Source: Polymorphobacter fuscus (GTDB taxonomy: Bacteria > Pseudomonadota > Alphaproteobacteria > Sphingomonadales > Sphingomonadaceae). From it: a stretch of DNA of 64,000 nucleotides. Every line of letters starts with the position of its first letter. Positions within the stretch are counted from its first letter, which is position 1. The notes under the pieces are model-generated. The model was not told where the DNA came from. It worked only from the letters and a program-made list of their open reading frames with translations, and made no database searches. Positions 8,545 to 17,296 of this stretch are shown here, piece after piece. Location: contig NZ_JAATJI010000001.1 of the NCBI RefSeq assembly GCF_011927825.1, positions 744,001 through 808,000 of the forward strand. Direction: 5' to 3'. The translations under genes and the position numbers were made by a program.

Positions 8545-8683
8545 CAGGAAATTGAGCGTCGGTCAGAACTTTTTCTTGCTGCAGTGCAATATCGGCTTCT
8601 ACGCCCTTTGATGGCGATCTGGCCAGCAGATTTTGATGCGGCGCAGCAATGCCGATGGTGGCGGCATCGCGGCCGCGCAGCGG

Positions 8684-9520
8684 TCAGATGAGGTGGGTCG
8701 CCACCTGCCACCAGCCATGGGGTGCTATGGCGGCGGCGGCACGATCGCGCGCCGCATTGTCGTGATACAGGGCGAGGCATGTCGCCCCCGACCCGCTCAT
8801 CCGGGACAGCATCGGCCCGGTGGCAGCCAATGCCGCCAGCACCTCGCCGATGACCGGGGCGAGAGCGCACGCCGCCGCGGTCATGTCGTTGCGCAACGTC
8901 GCCAGGGGCGCGCCCGCGGCGATGCCGCCGTGGTCGACCCGGTCCCAACCGGCGAAGACCGGCCCGGTGGGCACCGCGACGCGCGGATTGACCAGCAACA
9001 CCGGCGTTCCCGAAAGATCGTCCGGCCACGGCGCCAGCACCTCGCCGCGCCCTGCCCCGAAGCACAGGCGCGAATGGACGCACGCCGGAACATCCGAGCC
9101 CAGGGTGGCAGCGATCGCATCCAGGCGTTCAAGGCTCCAGTCCAGCCCCCAGAGCCGCGACAACAGGCGCAGGGTCGCCGCTGCATCGGCGGAACCGCCG
9201 CCCAGCCCCGCAGCGACGGGGATCCGCTTGTCGAGTGCGATTTCCGCGCCCTCTGTCACGCCGGCGGCAGCGGCGAGGGCGTGCGCGGCGCGCAGGACCA
9301 GATTGTCCGCATCCGGACCGGCAGCACCGGCGAATTCGCCCGACAGGGCGAGGCTGATCGTGTCGGCGGGCCTTGCCGTCAACTCGTCGCCGAACGCCGT
9401 GAAGGCGAAGACTGTTTCGAGGGCATGATAGCCATCGGCGCGCTTGTGCCGCAGGTGGAGCGCCAGGTTGACCTTCGCCGGCGCCGCTTCGGTCAAGATG
9501 GTGTCGTGTCGTCGGATCAT
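8684..9520 (-). CDS. ispE: 4-(cytidine 5'-diphospho)-2-C-methyl-D-erythritol kinase
   Basis: A 278-residue GHMP kinase that phosphorylates CDP-ME in the MEP route to isoprenoids. The N-terminal PAKVNLALHLRHKRADGYH and the GHMP ATP-binding motif RIPVAAGLGGGSADAAATL (about residues 88-106) are intact, and the C-terminal MSRMSGSGATCLALY matches the third GHMP motif. It follows the TPR protein gene by 10 bases; the TPR-ispE pairing is seen in related genomes and implies co-transcription. Confidence 0.95.
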   Translation of the reverse strand: MIRRHDTILTEAAPAKVNLALHLRHKRADGYHALETVFAFTAFGDELTARPADTISLALSGEFAGAAGPDADNLVLRAAHALAAAAGVTEGAEIALDKRIPVAAGLGGGSADAAATLRLLSRLWGLDWSLERLDAIAATLGSDVPACVHSRLCFGAGRGEVLAPWPDDLSGTPVLLVNPRVAVPTGPVFAGWDRVDHGGIAAGAPLATLRNDMTAAACALAPVIGEVLAALAATGPMLSRMSGSGATCLALYHDNAARDRAAAAIAPHGWWQVATHLI

Positions 9521-9530
9521 CCGGCAGGCG

Positions 9531-11204
9531 TTACTGCTCCGCCACCTTCAACGCCAGCGCCGCATCGCGGCCAACCTCCAACTTGCGGTTGAGCACGGCC
9601 TGCAAGTCGGGTTGGGGGTCGAGCGCAAGCGCCGCCCGCCAGCGAAACCGCGCCTCGATCCGGCGGCCCGCCTGCCAATAGGCATCGCCCAGATGGTCGG
9701 CGATGGTCGGGTCCGTCGGTTCGAGCGCTGCTGCCTTTTCCAGCGTCGCCACCGCCTCGCCGGTCCGCCCGGCCAGAAACTGGCTCCAGCCGAGCGAATC
9801 GACAATGCCGCCGTCACCGGGCCGGAGCTTCGCCGCGCGCTCGATCAACGCTGCCGGCTCGCCACCCTTGCCGCCGCGATCGAGCATCGAATAGCCGAGA
9901 TAGTTGAGTACGATCGGTTCATCGGGTGAACGGGCGAGCGCCGCGCGCAGATCGGCTTCGGCGGCCGGCCAGTCGCCCATGCGCTCCCGCATGGTCCCGC
10001 GCAGGAAATAAAGTCCCCAGGTCGCAGCGCCCTCGCTGTCGGCGAGGGCAATGGCCCGGTCATAGGCGGCGACGGCATCGCCGAAGCGATCGGCGCGGCG
10101 ATGCCAGTCCCCCAGCCGCATCCAGTCCGAAACGGCGGCGCCGGGCGCCAGCGCCGCGCCGCGCAACATCGCGCCGGCATCGGCATCGCGGCCGAGCGCC
10201 TGCAGCGCTTCGGCACGCCGCGCCTGTGCCATGGCAAACAACGGGTCCGACTTTGGCACTTGCGCAAGCGCCAGCAGCGCCGCGTCGTTTCGCTCCCCGG
10301 CCGCCAGGACGTCGCCCAGCACCATCCAGGTCAGCGCCGCGTCGGGGGCGAGAAAAGTGCCGACACGCGCGAACACCAAAGCAATGTCCGTCGGCGATTC
10401 GCGCGACAGATCGGTGGCCAGCCGGCCCATGGCCCAGGCCAGGCCATGCTGGGGATCGGCCGCGAGCGGGCCGATGCGGCGCCCGGCGACAAGCCGCCGC
10501 CGCGCCGCATCGATGTTGAGGTCGTCGCCGGTCAGCAGGGCCAGCGCACCATCCTTGTCACCCGACTGCGCCAATGCGTCGGCCTCGCCGATCCGCATCA
10601 GTGCGCCGCTGGTGCTTGCTCCGCCGCCGTTCAGTTCCGAATAGGCTGCGGCAGCGGCGGCATATTGCCCGTCCGCCGCCAGCATATGCGCCCGTTGTTC
10701 GGCAATATAGGACCGGGCGAACCCCGTGAACCTGCCGGGCTCGATCCGGGCCAATGCTCCGGCTCGATCGCCCTGGCCGAACAGCAGCCAGGCGCCGACG
10801 ATCGGTTCCAGCACGGCGGCATAGCCGGCGGTGGCAAGCCCGGCCTGTGCCCGCGTCGCGGCGGCCCAGTCGCGGCGGTTGACGGCATCGGCCAACAGCA
10901 CCATCGACAGTTCGGGATCGGCGCGTCCGCTTGCGGCAATCTGCCGGGCGAGCGCGATCGCCCGCGGCTTGTCGCCGGCCTGCAGCGCGATGTCGAATGC
11001 CCGCCGCGTCAGCGCCGGCCGCGACGGATCGGCGGTCAGTGCCGATGCGAAGAAGCGTTGGGCGTCCGATGGCCGACCATCGGCCAAGGCATAGCGGCCA
11101 AGGACATAGCCGCGCAGCGCCTCGTCACCCCTGGCGGCAGCTGCCGGCGTCGCCGCACCGCAAAGCGCCAGGGCAAGGAAAAGCGAAGCGCAACGGACAA
11201 CCAT
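9531..11204 (-). CDS. Secreted tetratricopeptide-repeat protein
   Basis: A 557-residue protein with a signal peptide (MVVRCASLFLALALCGAATPAAAA) and degenerate then clear TPR units. Good repeats occur in the last 200 residues, e.g. GDAVAAYDRAIALADSEGAATWGLYFLRG and AVATLEKAAALEPTDPTIADHLGDAYWQAG. TPR arrays bind partner proteins; here it would act in the periplasm or at the outer membrane. I use the ATG that begins the signal peptide rather than one 48 bases upstream. It is likely in an operon with ispE. Partner unknown. Confidence 0.85.
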   Translation of the reverse strand: MVVRCASLFLALALCGAATPAAAARGDEALRGYVLGRYALADGRPSDAQRFFASALTADPSRPALTRRAFDIALQAGDKPRAIALARQIAASGRADPELSMVLLADAVNRRDWAAATRAQAGLATAGYAAVLEPIVGAWLLFGQGDRAGALARIEPGRFTGFARSYIAEQRAHMLAADGQYAAAAAAYSELNGGGASTSGALMRIGEADALAQSGDKDGALALLTGDDLNIDAARRRLVAGRRIGPLAADPQHGLAWAMGRLATDLSRESPTDIALVFARVGTFLAPDAALTWMVLGDVLAAGERNDAALLALAQVPKSDPLFAMAQARRAEALQALGRDADAGAMLRGAALAPGAAVSDWMRLGDWHRRADRFGDAVAAYDRAIALADSEGAATWGLYFLRGTMRERMGDWPAAEADLRAALARSPDEPIVLNYLGYSMLDRGGKGGEPAALIERAAKLRPGDGGIVDSLGWSQFLAGRTGEAVATLEKAAALEPTDPTIADHLGDAYWQAGRRIEARFRWRAALALDPQPDLQAVLNRKLEVGRDAALALKVAEQ

Positions 11205-11261
11205 GACGGACAACCTGACCTGCAACGGCGGTGGAGTCGACCCCCGCGACAATCCGAACGC

Positions 11262-12911
11262 CTACATGTTCGGATAGTTCGGCCCGCCGCCACCTTCGGG
11301 AACCACCCAAGTGATGTTTTGCGACGGATCCTTGATATCGCATGTCTTGCAGTGGACGCAGTTCTGCGCGTTGATCTGGAAGCGCGGCTCGCCGGTGTCC
11401 TGCCCGACGACTTCATAGACGCCGGCCGGGCAATAGCGCTGCGCCGGCTCGTCCCATTCCGGCAGGTTGACGCGGATCGGGATCGTCGGATCCTTCAGCG
11501 TCAGGTGGATCGGCTGGTCTTCCTCGTGATTTGTGTTCGACAGGAAGACGCTGGTCAGCTTGTCGAAGCTGATCACGCCGTCGGGCTTGGGATAGACGAT
11601 CGGCCGGACGGCATTCTTCTTTTTCAGCGATTTGTAATCGGGGTGGTTCTTCAACGTGAACGGCAAGGTATAGCCCAGATATTCCATCCACATCGTCACC
11701 CCGGCAAGGCCGGTGCCGACCAGATTGCCGTACTTTTCGACCAGCGGCAGGGTGTTGCGCACCATGCGCAGCTCGTCGAACACCCAGCTTTTCTTGTAGG
11801 CCTCGCCATAGGCCGTCAGCTCATCGTTCGAACGCTGGCTGGCGATCGCGTCGACGGCCGCATCGGCGGCCATCATCCCGGTCTTCATCGCCGTATGGCT
11901 GCCCTTGATCCGCGGCACGTTGACGAAGCCGGCCGAGCAGCCGATCAGCGCGCCGCCGGGGAAGGTCAGCTTCGGCACGGACTGCCAGCCGCCGTCGTTG
12001 ATGGCGCGTGCGCCATAGGAGACGCGGCGACCGCCTTCGAGCACCGCCTTGATGGCCGGATGCGTCTTCCAGCGCTGGAACTCGTCGAACGGCGACAGAT
12101 AGGGGTTGGCATAGTTGAGCCAGACCGAGAAGCCCAATGCCACCTGGCCATTGGCCTGGTGATAGATGAAGCCGCCGCCATTGGCATCGGTCAGCGGCCA
12201 GCCCTGGGTGTGGGCGACATGGCCGGGAATGTGCTTTTCGGCCGGGATATCCCACAATTCCTTCAGGCCGATCCCGTAGATCTGCGGGTCGCAGTCCTTG
12301 TCGAGGTCGTAGCGGCGGATCAGCTGTTTCGACAGATGCCCGCGCACCCCTTCGGCGAAGAAGGTGTATTTGGCATGGAGTTCCAGCCCCGGCTGCCAGC
12401 TGTCCTTGCGCGTGCCGTCGCGTGCGATCCCCATGTCCCCGGTGGCGACACCCTTGACCGAGCCATCGTCGTTCCACAGGATTTCGGCGGCGGCAAAACC
12501 GGGGAAGATTTCCACGCCCAGCGCCTCGGCCTGGCCGGCGAGCCAGCGGCACAGATTGCCCAGGCTGCCGGTGTAGCAGCCCTTGTTGTTCATGAACGGC
12601 GGCATCAGCGCGTGGGGGAATTCATGGCTTTTCGTCTCGGTCAGGATCCAGTGATGGTTTTCGGTCACCGGCACCGTCAACGGGCTGTCGAGATCGCGCC
12701 AGTTCGGCAGCAATTCGTCGAGCGCGCGCGGATCGAGCACGGCGCCCGACAGGATATGGGCGCCGATTTCGGAGCCTTTTTCGAGGACGCAGACCGAAAG
12801 TTCGAGGTCGCGCTCGGCGGCCTGCTGCTTGGCCCGGATCGCGGCGACGAGACCGGCCGGGCCACCGCCGACGATGACCAGGTCGTAGGGCATTGCTTCA
12901 CGTTCCGTCAT
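11262..12911 (-). CDS. Electron transfer flavoprotein-ubiquinone oxidoreductase
   Basis: A 549-residue membrane-associated flavoprotein passing electrons from ETF to ubiquinone during fatty acid and amino acid oxidation. It shows the FAD-binding YDLVIVGGGPAGLVAAIRAKQ at the N-terminus, EKGSEIGAHILSGAVLDPRAL after it, and the C-terminal [4Fe-4S] ligands in QINAQNCVHCKTCDIKDP. Length agrees with the family. The start chosen is the ATG behind AAGG at a 7-base spacing, which leaves the N-terminus 8 residues before the Rossmann motif. etfAB are not in the window. It is divergent from the UDG-like gene. Confidence 0.93.
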   Translation of the reverse strand: MTEREAMPYDLVIVGGGPAGLVAAIRAKQQAAERDLELSVCVLEKGSEIGAHILSGAVLDPRALDELLPNWRDLDSPLTVPVTENHHWILTETKSHEFPHALMPPFMNNKGCYTGSLGNLCRWLAGQAEALGVEIFPGFAAAEILWNDDGSVKGVATGDMGIARDGTRKDSWQPGLELHAKYTFFAEGVRGHLSKQLIRRYDLDKDCDPQIYGIGLKELWDIPAEKHIPGHVAHTQGWPLTDANGGGFIYHQANGQVALGFSVWLNYANPYLSPFDEFQRWKTHPAIKAVLEGGRRVSYGARAINDGGWQSVPKLTFPGGALIGCSAGFVNVPRIKGSHTAMKTGMMAADAAVDAIASQRSNDELTAYGEAYKKSWVFDELRMVRNTLPLVEKYGNLVGTGLAGVTMWMEYLGYTLPFTLKNHPDYKSLKKKNAVRPIVYPKPDGVISFDKLTSVFLSNTNHEEDQPIHLTLKDPTIPIRVNLPEWDEPAQRYCPAGVYEVVGQDTGEPRFQINAQNCVHCKTCDIKDPSQNITWVVPEGGGGPNYPNM

Positions 12912-13051
12912 GCGATCGCCTTTTTCCCCACATCCTGAAATCACGCCTGCCGTGGGGTTCATCGCCCCATCGTGCCTTTGCCATGATTCACCAGATACGG
13001 AAGCCTGTCAGGGTTGACCAGTGGCGCAACTGTCTCATGGTGCGCAGCGTG

Positions 13052-13807
13052 ATGGATGGTCATCTCGACGTTCCGCCCGGTGATGCCGCCTCGGCGCTTG
13101 CCTGGCTCGTCGCGGCCGGCGTGGATACGCCGGTCGATGCCGTGCCGCGCGCCTGGCTGAAAGCACCGACGGCGCGGCAAGCCGTGTCACCGGCGCCTGT
13201 TGCACCCTCCGTCGTCATGTCCCCCACCCGGCCGATCGCCGCCCCGGTCGACGCGTCGCCGCTGGTCGCTGCCGCGACGATCGCGCAACTTGTCGACGCT
13301 GTCGCAGCCTTCGCCCATCCGCTGAAACGCGCCGACCACATGCCGCAGCTGCTGGTCGGCGCTGCCGACAGCGGCATCGTCATCGTCTGCGACCAGCCCG
13401 AGACAGCCGGATCGCCGGCAGAAACGCTGCGCTCCCGCATGCTGGCGGCGATCGGTCTCGACATGGCAAGCTGCGCCCTCCTCCACCGGCTGCCGTGGCA
13501 GACCACCGGCGCACGCGCGCCGCGCGGCGATGAACTGGCCGCCTTTGCGCCGTTCGTTGCGCGCGCGCTCGAACTGGTCGGCCCGCGGCTGGTGCTGGCG
13601 CTCGGGCAACATGCGGCCGGGCTGGCCGGCGACGACATGGCGCTGGCCTCGGCGCGCGGCCGCTGGGGCGCGCTGACGATCGGCGGCGCCGAAGTGCCGA
13701 TGCTCGCGACCAGCCACCCCCGGCTGCTGCTCGCCCAGCCGGCGCGCAAGCGTGAGGCCTGGGCCGACTTGCAGGCCTTTGCCGCGCGGATTAGGGGCGA
13801 GGCATGA
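13052..13807 (+). CDS. Degenerate uracil-DNA glycosylase superfamily protein
   Basis: A protein of about 251 residues with a low-complexity Ala/Pro linker in the first 75 residues and a UDG-like fold thereafter. The expected type-4/5 motif GEAPG is replaced by IVCDQPETAG, and the C-terminal HPS-like motif reads ATSHPRLLL, so glycosylase activity is doubtful. The WQTTGARAPRGDELAAF and LVLALGQHAA segments still place it in the superfamily. Start is uncertain: ATG at 13037 is an alternative and neither has a clear ribosome binding site. It overlaps the lytic transglycosylase by 4 bp. Confidence 0.7.
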   Translation: MDGHLDVPPGDAASALAWLVAAGVDTPVDAVPRAWLKAPTARQAVSPAPVAPSVVMSPTRPIAAPVDASPLVAAATIAQLVDAVAAFAHPLKRADHMPQLLVGAADSGIVIVCDQPETAGSPAETLRSRMLAAIGLDMASCALLHRLPWQTTGARAPRGDELAAFAPFVARALELVGPRLVLALGQHAAGLAGDDMALASARGRWGALTIGGAEVPMLATSHPRLLLAQPARKREAWADLQAFAARIRGEA

Positions 13808-15732
13808 GATTTTCGCGATTGACCCTTCTCGCCGGCGCCGCGCTGCTGTCCGGCACCGCCAGTGCCCAGACTGCCAGCACACAGACTGCCAGCCCGCTAG
13901 CGGCCCTTCCGGCGCCCAGCGGCGATTCCGACCTGACCATCACCGCGCATCAGCCCGGCATCACCGCCCGCCAGCGTGCCGTGCCGCCGCAGCTTTCGAT
14001 CGCCGCCCGCCAGGCCTATGGCCAGATTTTCCGCGACATCGACGCCGGTCGCTTCGCCAAGGCCGAAGCCGGGCTGGCGGCGATCGGCCCCGGGTTGCTG
14101 ACCGACACCGCCCGCGCCCAGATCATGATCGCCCGCGGTGTCGGCAAATTGTCGCGCGCCGAGCTGGCCGAATGGCTGGCCGCCAATCGCGACATGCCGC
14201 AGGCGCCGCGGATCGCGCAGCTTGCCGCCAAGCTGCCGGCGCCCGATGCGTCGCCGCTGCCGGCACTGGCGCTGACCCGGCCCTTCCGCACCGTTACCTA
14301 CGCGGCCCGTGCCGAATTGAGCGCGGTCGATACCGCCTTTGCGGCCGCCGCCAAGCCGCTGCTCGCGGTCGATCGCAATGCCGAGGCGGCGGACCGCTGG
14401 CGCGTGGCGCAGGAATCGCTTTCCAACGGCACGCGCACCGAATGGGCGCAGCGCATCGCCTGGAGCTATTACGGCCAGAACGACAATGCCGCCGCGCTGC
14501 AGTTGGGCGCCGAAGCCGCCAAGGGCCTGCCCGGCCCCGGCCAGTTCGCCGCGCTTGGCGCCTGGACGGCCGGGCTCGCGGCCTTCCGGTCGGGCCAGTA
14601 TGATGTCGCGGCAAGGATGTTCGACCTCGTCGGAACCAAGAACCCGTCGGGCGATCTTGCCGCTGCCGCCGCCTTCTGGGCCAGCCGGGCGTGGCTCGCC
14701 GCCGGCAATCCCGACCTTGTCGCGCCGCGGCTGGAGGCGGCGACCAAGGCGCCGAACAGTTTCTATGGCCTGCTCGCCCGCCGCACGCTCGGCCTGGCGC
14801 CGGTGCAGGATTGGGCCGAGCCGGATTTCATCACCGCCGACTGGAATGTGCTCAAAAACCTGCCCGGCGCCCGGCGGGCCGCAGCGCTGATGGAGATCGG
14901 CCAGATCGGGCTCGGCGACCGTGAGCTGCGTTTTCTGGCGCAGACGGCGCCGCAGACCGCCTATCCCGCGCTTCTGCGCCTCGCTGCGCGGCTCGGCCTG
15001 CCGGCGACGCAATACAGCCTCGCCGTGCGCCCACCCATCGGCATCGATGCGCCGTTGTCCGCGCGCTTCCCGGCGCCGGACTGGGTGCCGGCCCGCGGCT
15101 GGCGGGTCGATCGCGGCCTGGTCTTTGCCCATGCCCTGCAGGAATCGACCTTCATCACCACCGCCACGTCGCGGACCGGCGCCAAGGGCATCATGCAGCT
15201 GATGCCCGGCACCGCCAAACAGGTGAAGGCCGAAATGAACGGCGCTGTCGAAGTCGTCGGCGACCTTGCCGACCCGGCGTTCAACATCGAGGTCGGCCAG
15301 ACCTATCTCGAGGCGCTGCGCGACATGAGCTATACCCAGGGCCTGCTGCCCAAGGTCGTCGCCGCCTATAACGCCGGCCCGGGATCGGTGCAGCGCTGGA
15401 ACACCACGCTCGATGATCGCGGCGACCCGTTGCTGTTCATCGAATCGATCCCGTTCAAGGAAACCCGCCACTATGTCGAAGTGGTGCTGCGCAACCTGTG
15501 GATGTACCAGCTGCGCGACGGCACGCCGGTGACGAGCATGGACGCGCTCGCCGCCGGCCTGTGGCCGCGCTTTCCCGGCATGCCGGGGGCGCCGGGCATC
15601 AAGCGCGTCGCCATGCCGATGGCCACGCCGGCGCCGGGCGTGTTGCCGCCGCTGCAGCCGCCGCCGTTCCGGCCCGTCCCGGTGCTGCGCGACGACGACG
15701 ATTATGTGACATCGGGCAACACCGGGCGCTAA
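13804..15732 (+). CDS. Soluble lytic murein transglycosylase
   Basis: A 642-residue periplasmic enzyme that cleaves the glycan strand of peptidoglycan to give anhydromuropeptides. It has a signal peptide ([17 protein letters not shown]), a long helical superhelix region like Slt70, and a C-terminal SLT domain with the catalytic Glu in [20 protein letters not shown] (about residue 445), then [11 protein letters not shown] and [16 protein letters not shown] 15-base tandem repeat encodes QTAS twice just after the signal peptide. It overlaps the UDG-like gene by 4 bp and is 9 bp from moaB. Confidence 0.93.
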   Translation: MRFSRLTLLAGAALLSGTASAQTASTQTASPLAALPAPSGDSDLTITAHQPGITARQRAVPPQLSIAARQAYGQIFRDIDAGRFAKAEAGLAAIGPGLLTDTARAQIMIARGVGKLSRAELAEWLAANRDMPQAPRIAQLAAKLPAPDASPLPALALTRPFRTVTYAARAELSAVDTAFAAAAKPLLAVDRNAEAADRWRVAQESLSNGTRTEWAQRIAWSYYGQNDNAAALQLGAEAAKGLPGPGQFAALGAWTAGLAAFRSGQYDVAARMFDLVGTKNPSGDLAAAAAFWASRAWLAAGNPDLVAPRLEAATKAPNSFYGLLARRTLGLAPVQDWAEPDFITADWNVLKNLPGARRAAALMEIGQIGLGDRELRFLAQTAPQTAYPALLRLAARLGLPATQYSLAVRPPIGIDAPLSARFPAPDWVPARGWRVDRGLVFAHALQESTFITTATSRTGAKGIMQLMPGTAKQVKAEMNGAVEVVGDLADPAFNIEVGQTYLEALRDMSYTQGLLPKVVAAYNAGPGSVQRWNTTLDDRGDPLLFIESIPFKETRHYVEVVLRNLWMYQLRDGTPVTSMDALAAGLWPRFPGMPGAPGIKRVAMPMATPAPGVLPPLQPPPFRPVPVLRDDDDYVTSGNTGR

Positions 15733-15741
15733 GGTCGCGCC

Positions 15742-16269
15742 ATGCCGATCGATTCCACCGCCGCCTTCATCCCCGTCCGCATTGCCGTGCTGACGGTGTC
15801 CGACACGCGCACCGCCGCCGATGACCGGTCGGGGGACACGCTGGTCGAACGGCTGACCGCTGCCGGCCATGTGCTCGCCGCCCGCACTATCGTTCGCGAC
15901 GATGTGCCGGCGCTGGTGGCGCAGTTCACCGCCTGGATCGACGACCCGGACATCGACTGCATCATTTCCACCGGCGGCACCGGCGTCACCGGGCGCGACA
16001 TCACCCCCGAAGCGCTGGCGGCGGTGCAGGAAAAGGCCATTCCCGGCTTCGGCGAACTGTTCCGCTGGCTGTCGTTCCAGACGATCGGCACCTCCACCAT
16101 CCAGTCGCGCGCCTGCGCCGGGGTGGCGCGCGGCACCTACCTCTTCTGCCTGCCCGGCTCCACCGGGGCGGTGAAGGACGGCTGGGACGGCATCCTTGCC
16201 AGCCAGCTCGACAGCCGGTTCCGGCCGTGCAATTTCGTCGAGCTGATGCCGCGGCTGCGGGAACGCTGA
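15742..16269 (+). CDS. moaB: Molybdenum cofactor biosynthesis protein B
   Basis: A 175-residue MoaB/MogA-type protein involved in adenylylating molybdopterin. The family signature runs from [23 protein letters not shown] through [19 protein letters not shown] (about 73-91) to [15 protein letters not shown]. Whether it acts as MoaB or in the MogA role cannot be decided from sequence. It ends the UDG-like / lytic transglycosylase / moaB run; no other Moco genes are in the window. The 29-bp repeat copy 2 lies 19 bases downstream of its stop. Confidence 0.92.
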   Translation: MPIDSTAAFIPVRIAVLTVSDTRTAADDRSGDTLVERLTAAGHVLAARTIVRDDVPALVAQFTAWIDDPDIDCIISTGGTGVTGRDITPEALAAVQEKAIPGFGELFRWLSFQTIGTSTIQSRACAGVARGTYLFCLPGSTGAVKDGWDGILASQLDSRFRPCNFVELMPRLRER

Positions 16270-16288
16270 CGCGGGCCGAACAGGTGCC

Positions 16289-16317
16289 CCGAAAGTCTCG
16301 AAAGTCACACCGAATCG
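16289..16317 (+). repeat. 29-bp dispersed repeat, copy 2
   Basis: The exact reverse complement of 898-926. The end of the repeat (CGAATCG, 16311-16317) can also pair with CGATTCG at 16327-16333 to form a hairpin, which copy 1 cannot do with its own flank. It lies between moaB and the SDR gene. Confidence 0.85.
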
Positions 16318-16327
16318 TGGTTTGCGC

Positions 16328-16503
16328 GATTCGCGAATCCCGAAATTTCAATAGCTTGCACTGGCAGGAGCGTCACGCTCCCCGGGCTGCCGTCGCCCCC
16401 TCCTTCCCGCTCGCGACAAGTCACATTATCACGGCCGCCGTGGTGTAGGACAGCGGAACCACGGCGGCGCGCACCGGTTGAAAGGCAAACCCTTTCCCAC
16501 CGG
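16328..16503 (+). promoter_or_regulatory. Structured intergenic leader before the SDR gene
   Basis: Four inverted repeats follow each other. GATTCGCGAATC (16328-16339) is a 12-bp palindrome. GGAGCGT and ACGCTCC (16367-16381) flank one base. An 11-bp perfect stem joins GCCGCCGTGGT (16434-16444) to its complement at 16458-16468 over a 13-base loop. A hairpin with GAAAGG/CCTTTC and CCGG/CCGG arms (16474-16503) ends on the GGAG that is the SDR ribosome binding site. The last fold could hide that site, suggesting control of translation. No known riboswitch class was recognised. Confidence 0.5.
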
Positions 16504-16511
16504 AGTTTCCT

Positions 16512-17291
16512 ATGGCCAAGCTTGCCCTCATCACCGGCGCGTCGACCGGCATCGGTTTCGAACTCGCGCATCTGGCGGCCGACAATGGCTATGACCTCAT
16601 CATCGCTGCCGACGAGGCACTGATCGAAAGCGCTGCTGCCGACCTGCGCACCAAGAATATCGCAGTCACCGCCATCGAGGCCGATCTGTCGACCTTCGAA
16701 GGCGTCGACCGGGTACTGGCGGCGGCGAACGGCCGGCCGCTCGACCTGGTCTGCGCCAATGCCGGGCGCGGCCTGGGGCATGGCTTTCTCGACCAGTCGG
16801 TCGCGGACTGGACCAAGGTGATCGACACCAACATCACCGGCACGCTGTACCTGGTGCAGAAGGTGCTGACGGAGATGGTGGCGCGCAACGACGGCAAGCT
16901 GCTGATCACCGGGTCGATCGCCGGCTTCATCCCCGGCAGTTTCCAGGCGGTCTACAACAGCAGCAAGTCGTTCATCGACAGCTTTGCCGACGCGGTCCGC
17001 AACGAGCTGAAGGACAGCGACGGGGTGACGATCACCACGCTGATGCCCGGGCCGACCGAAACCGAGTTCTTCGACCGCGCCGATATGCTCGACACCCAGG
17101 TCGGCGCTGACGACAGCAAGGCCGATCCGGCCAAGGTCGCCCGCGACGGCTGGGCCGCGCTGATGGCCGGCGATGCGCATATCGTTTCGGGGTTTCAGAA
17201 CAAGTTGCAGGTGGCGGCGGCGCATGTGCTGCCGGCGGCGATGCTGGCGGAACGGCATCGGAAGATGGCCGAGTCGGTGACGGCGGAATAG
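16512..17291 (+). CDS. Short-chain dehydrogenase/reductase
   Basis: A 259-residue classical SDR. The cofactor motif ITGASTGIGFELA is at residues 7-19, the NAG motif appears as CANAGRG, and the catalytic Ser-Tyr-Lys set is GSIAGF with YNSSK at about 154-158. It is an NAD(P)H-dependent oxidoreductase of unknown substrate. The ribosome binding site GGAG lies 6 bases before the ATG inside a hairpin. Its 3' end is 5 bases from the stop of the convergent GGDEF/EAL gene, with no visible terminator in between. Confidence 0.88.
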   Translation: MAKLALITGASTGIGFELAHLAADNGYDLIIAADEALIESAAADLRTKNIAVTAIEADLSTFEGVDRVLAAANGRPLDLVCANAGRGLGHGFLDQSVADWTKVIDTNITGTLYLVQKVLTEMVARNDGKLLITGSIAGFIPGSFQAVYNSSKSFIDSFADAVRNELKDSDGVTITTLMPGPTETEFFDRADMLDTQVGADDSKADPAKVARDGWAALMAGDAHIVSGFQNKLQVAAAHVLPAAMLAERHRKMAESVTAE

Positions 17292-17296
17292 TCGGC

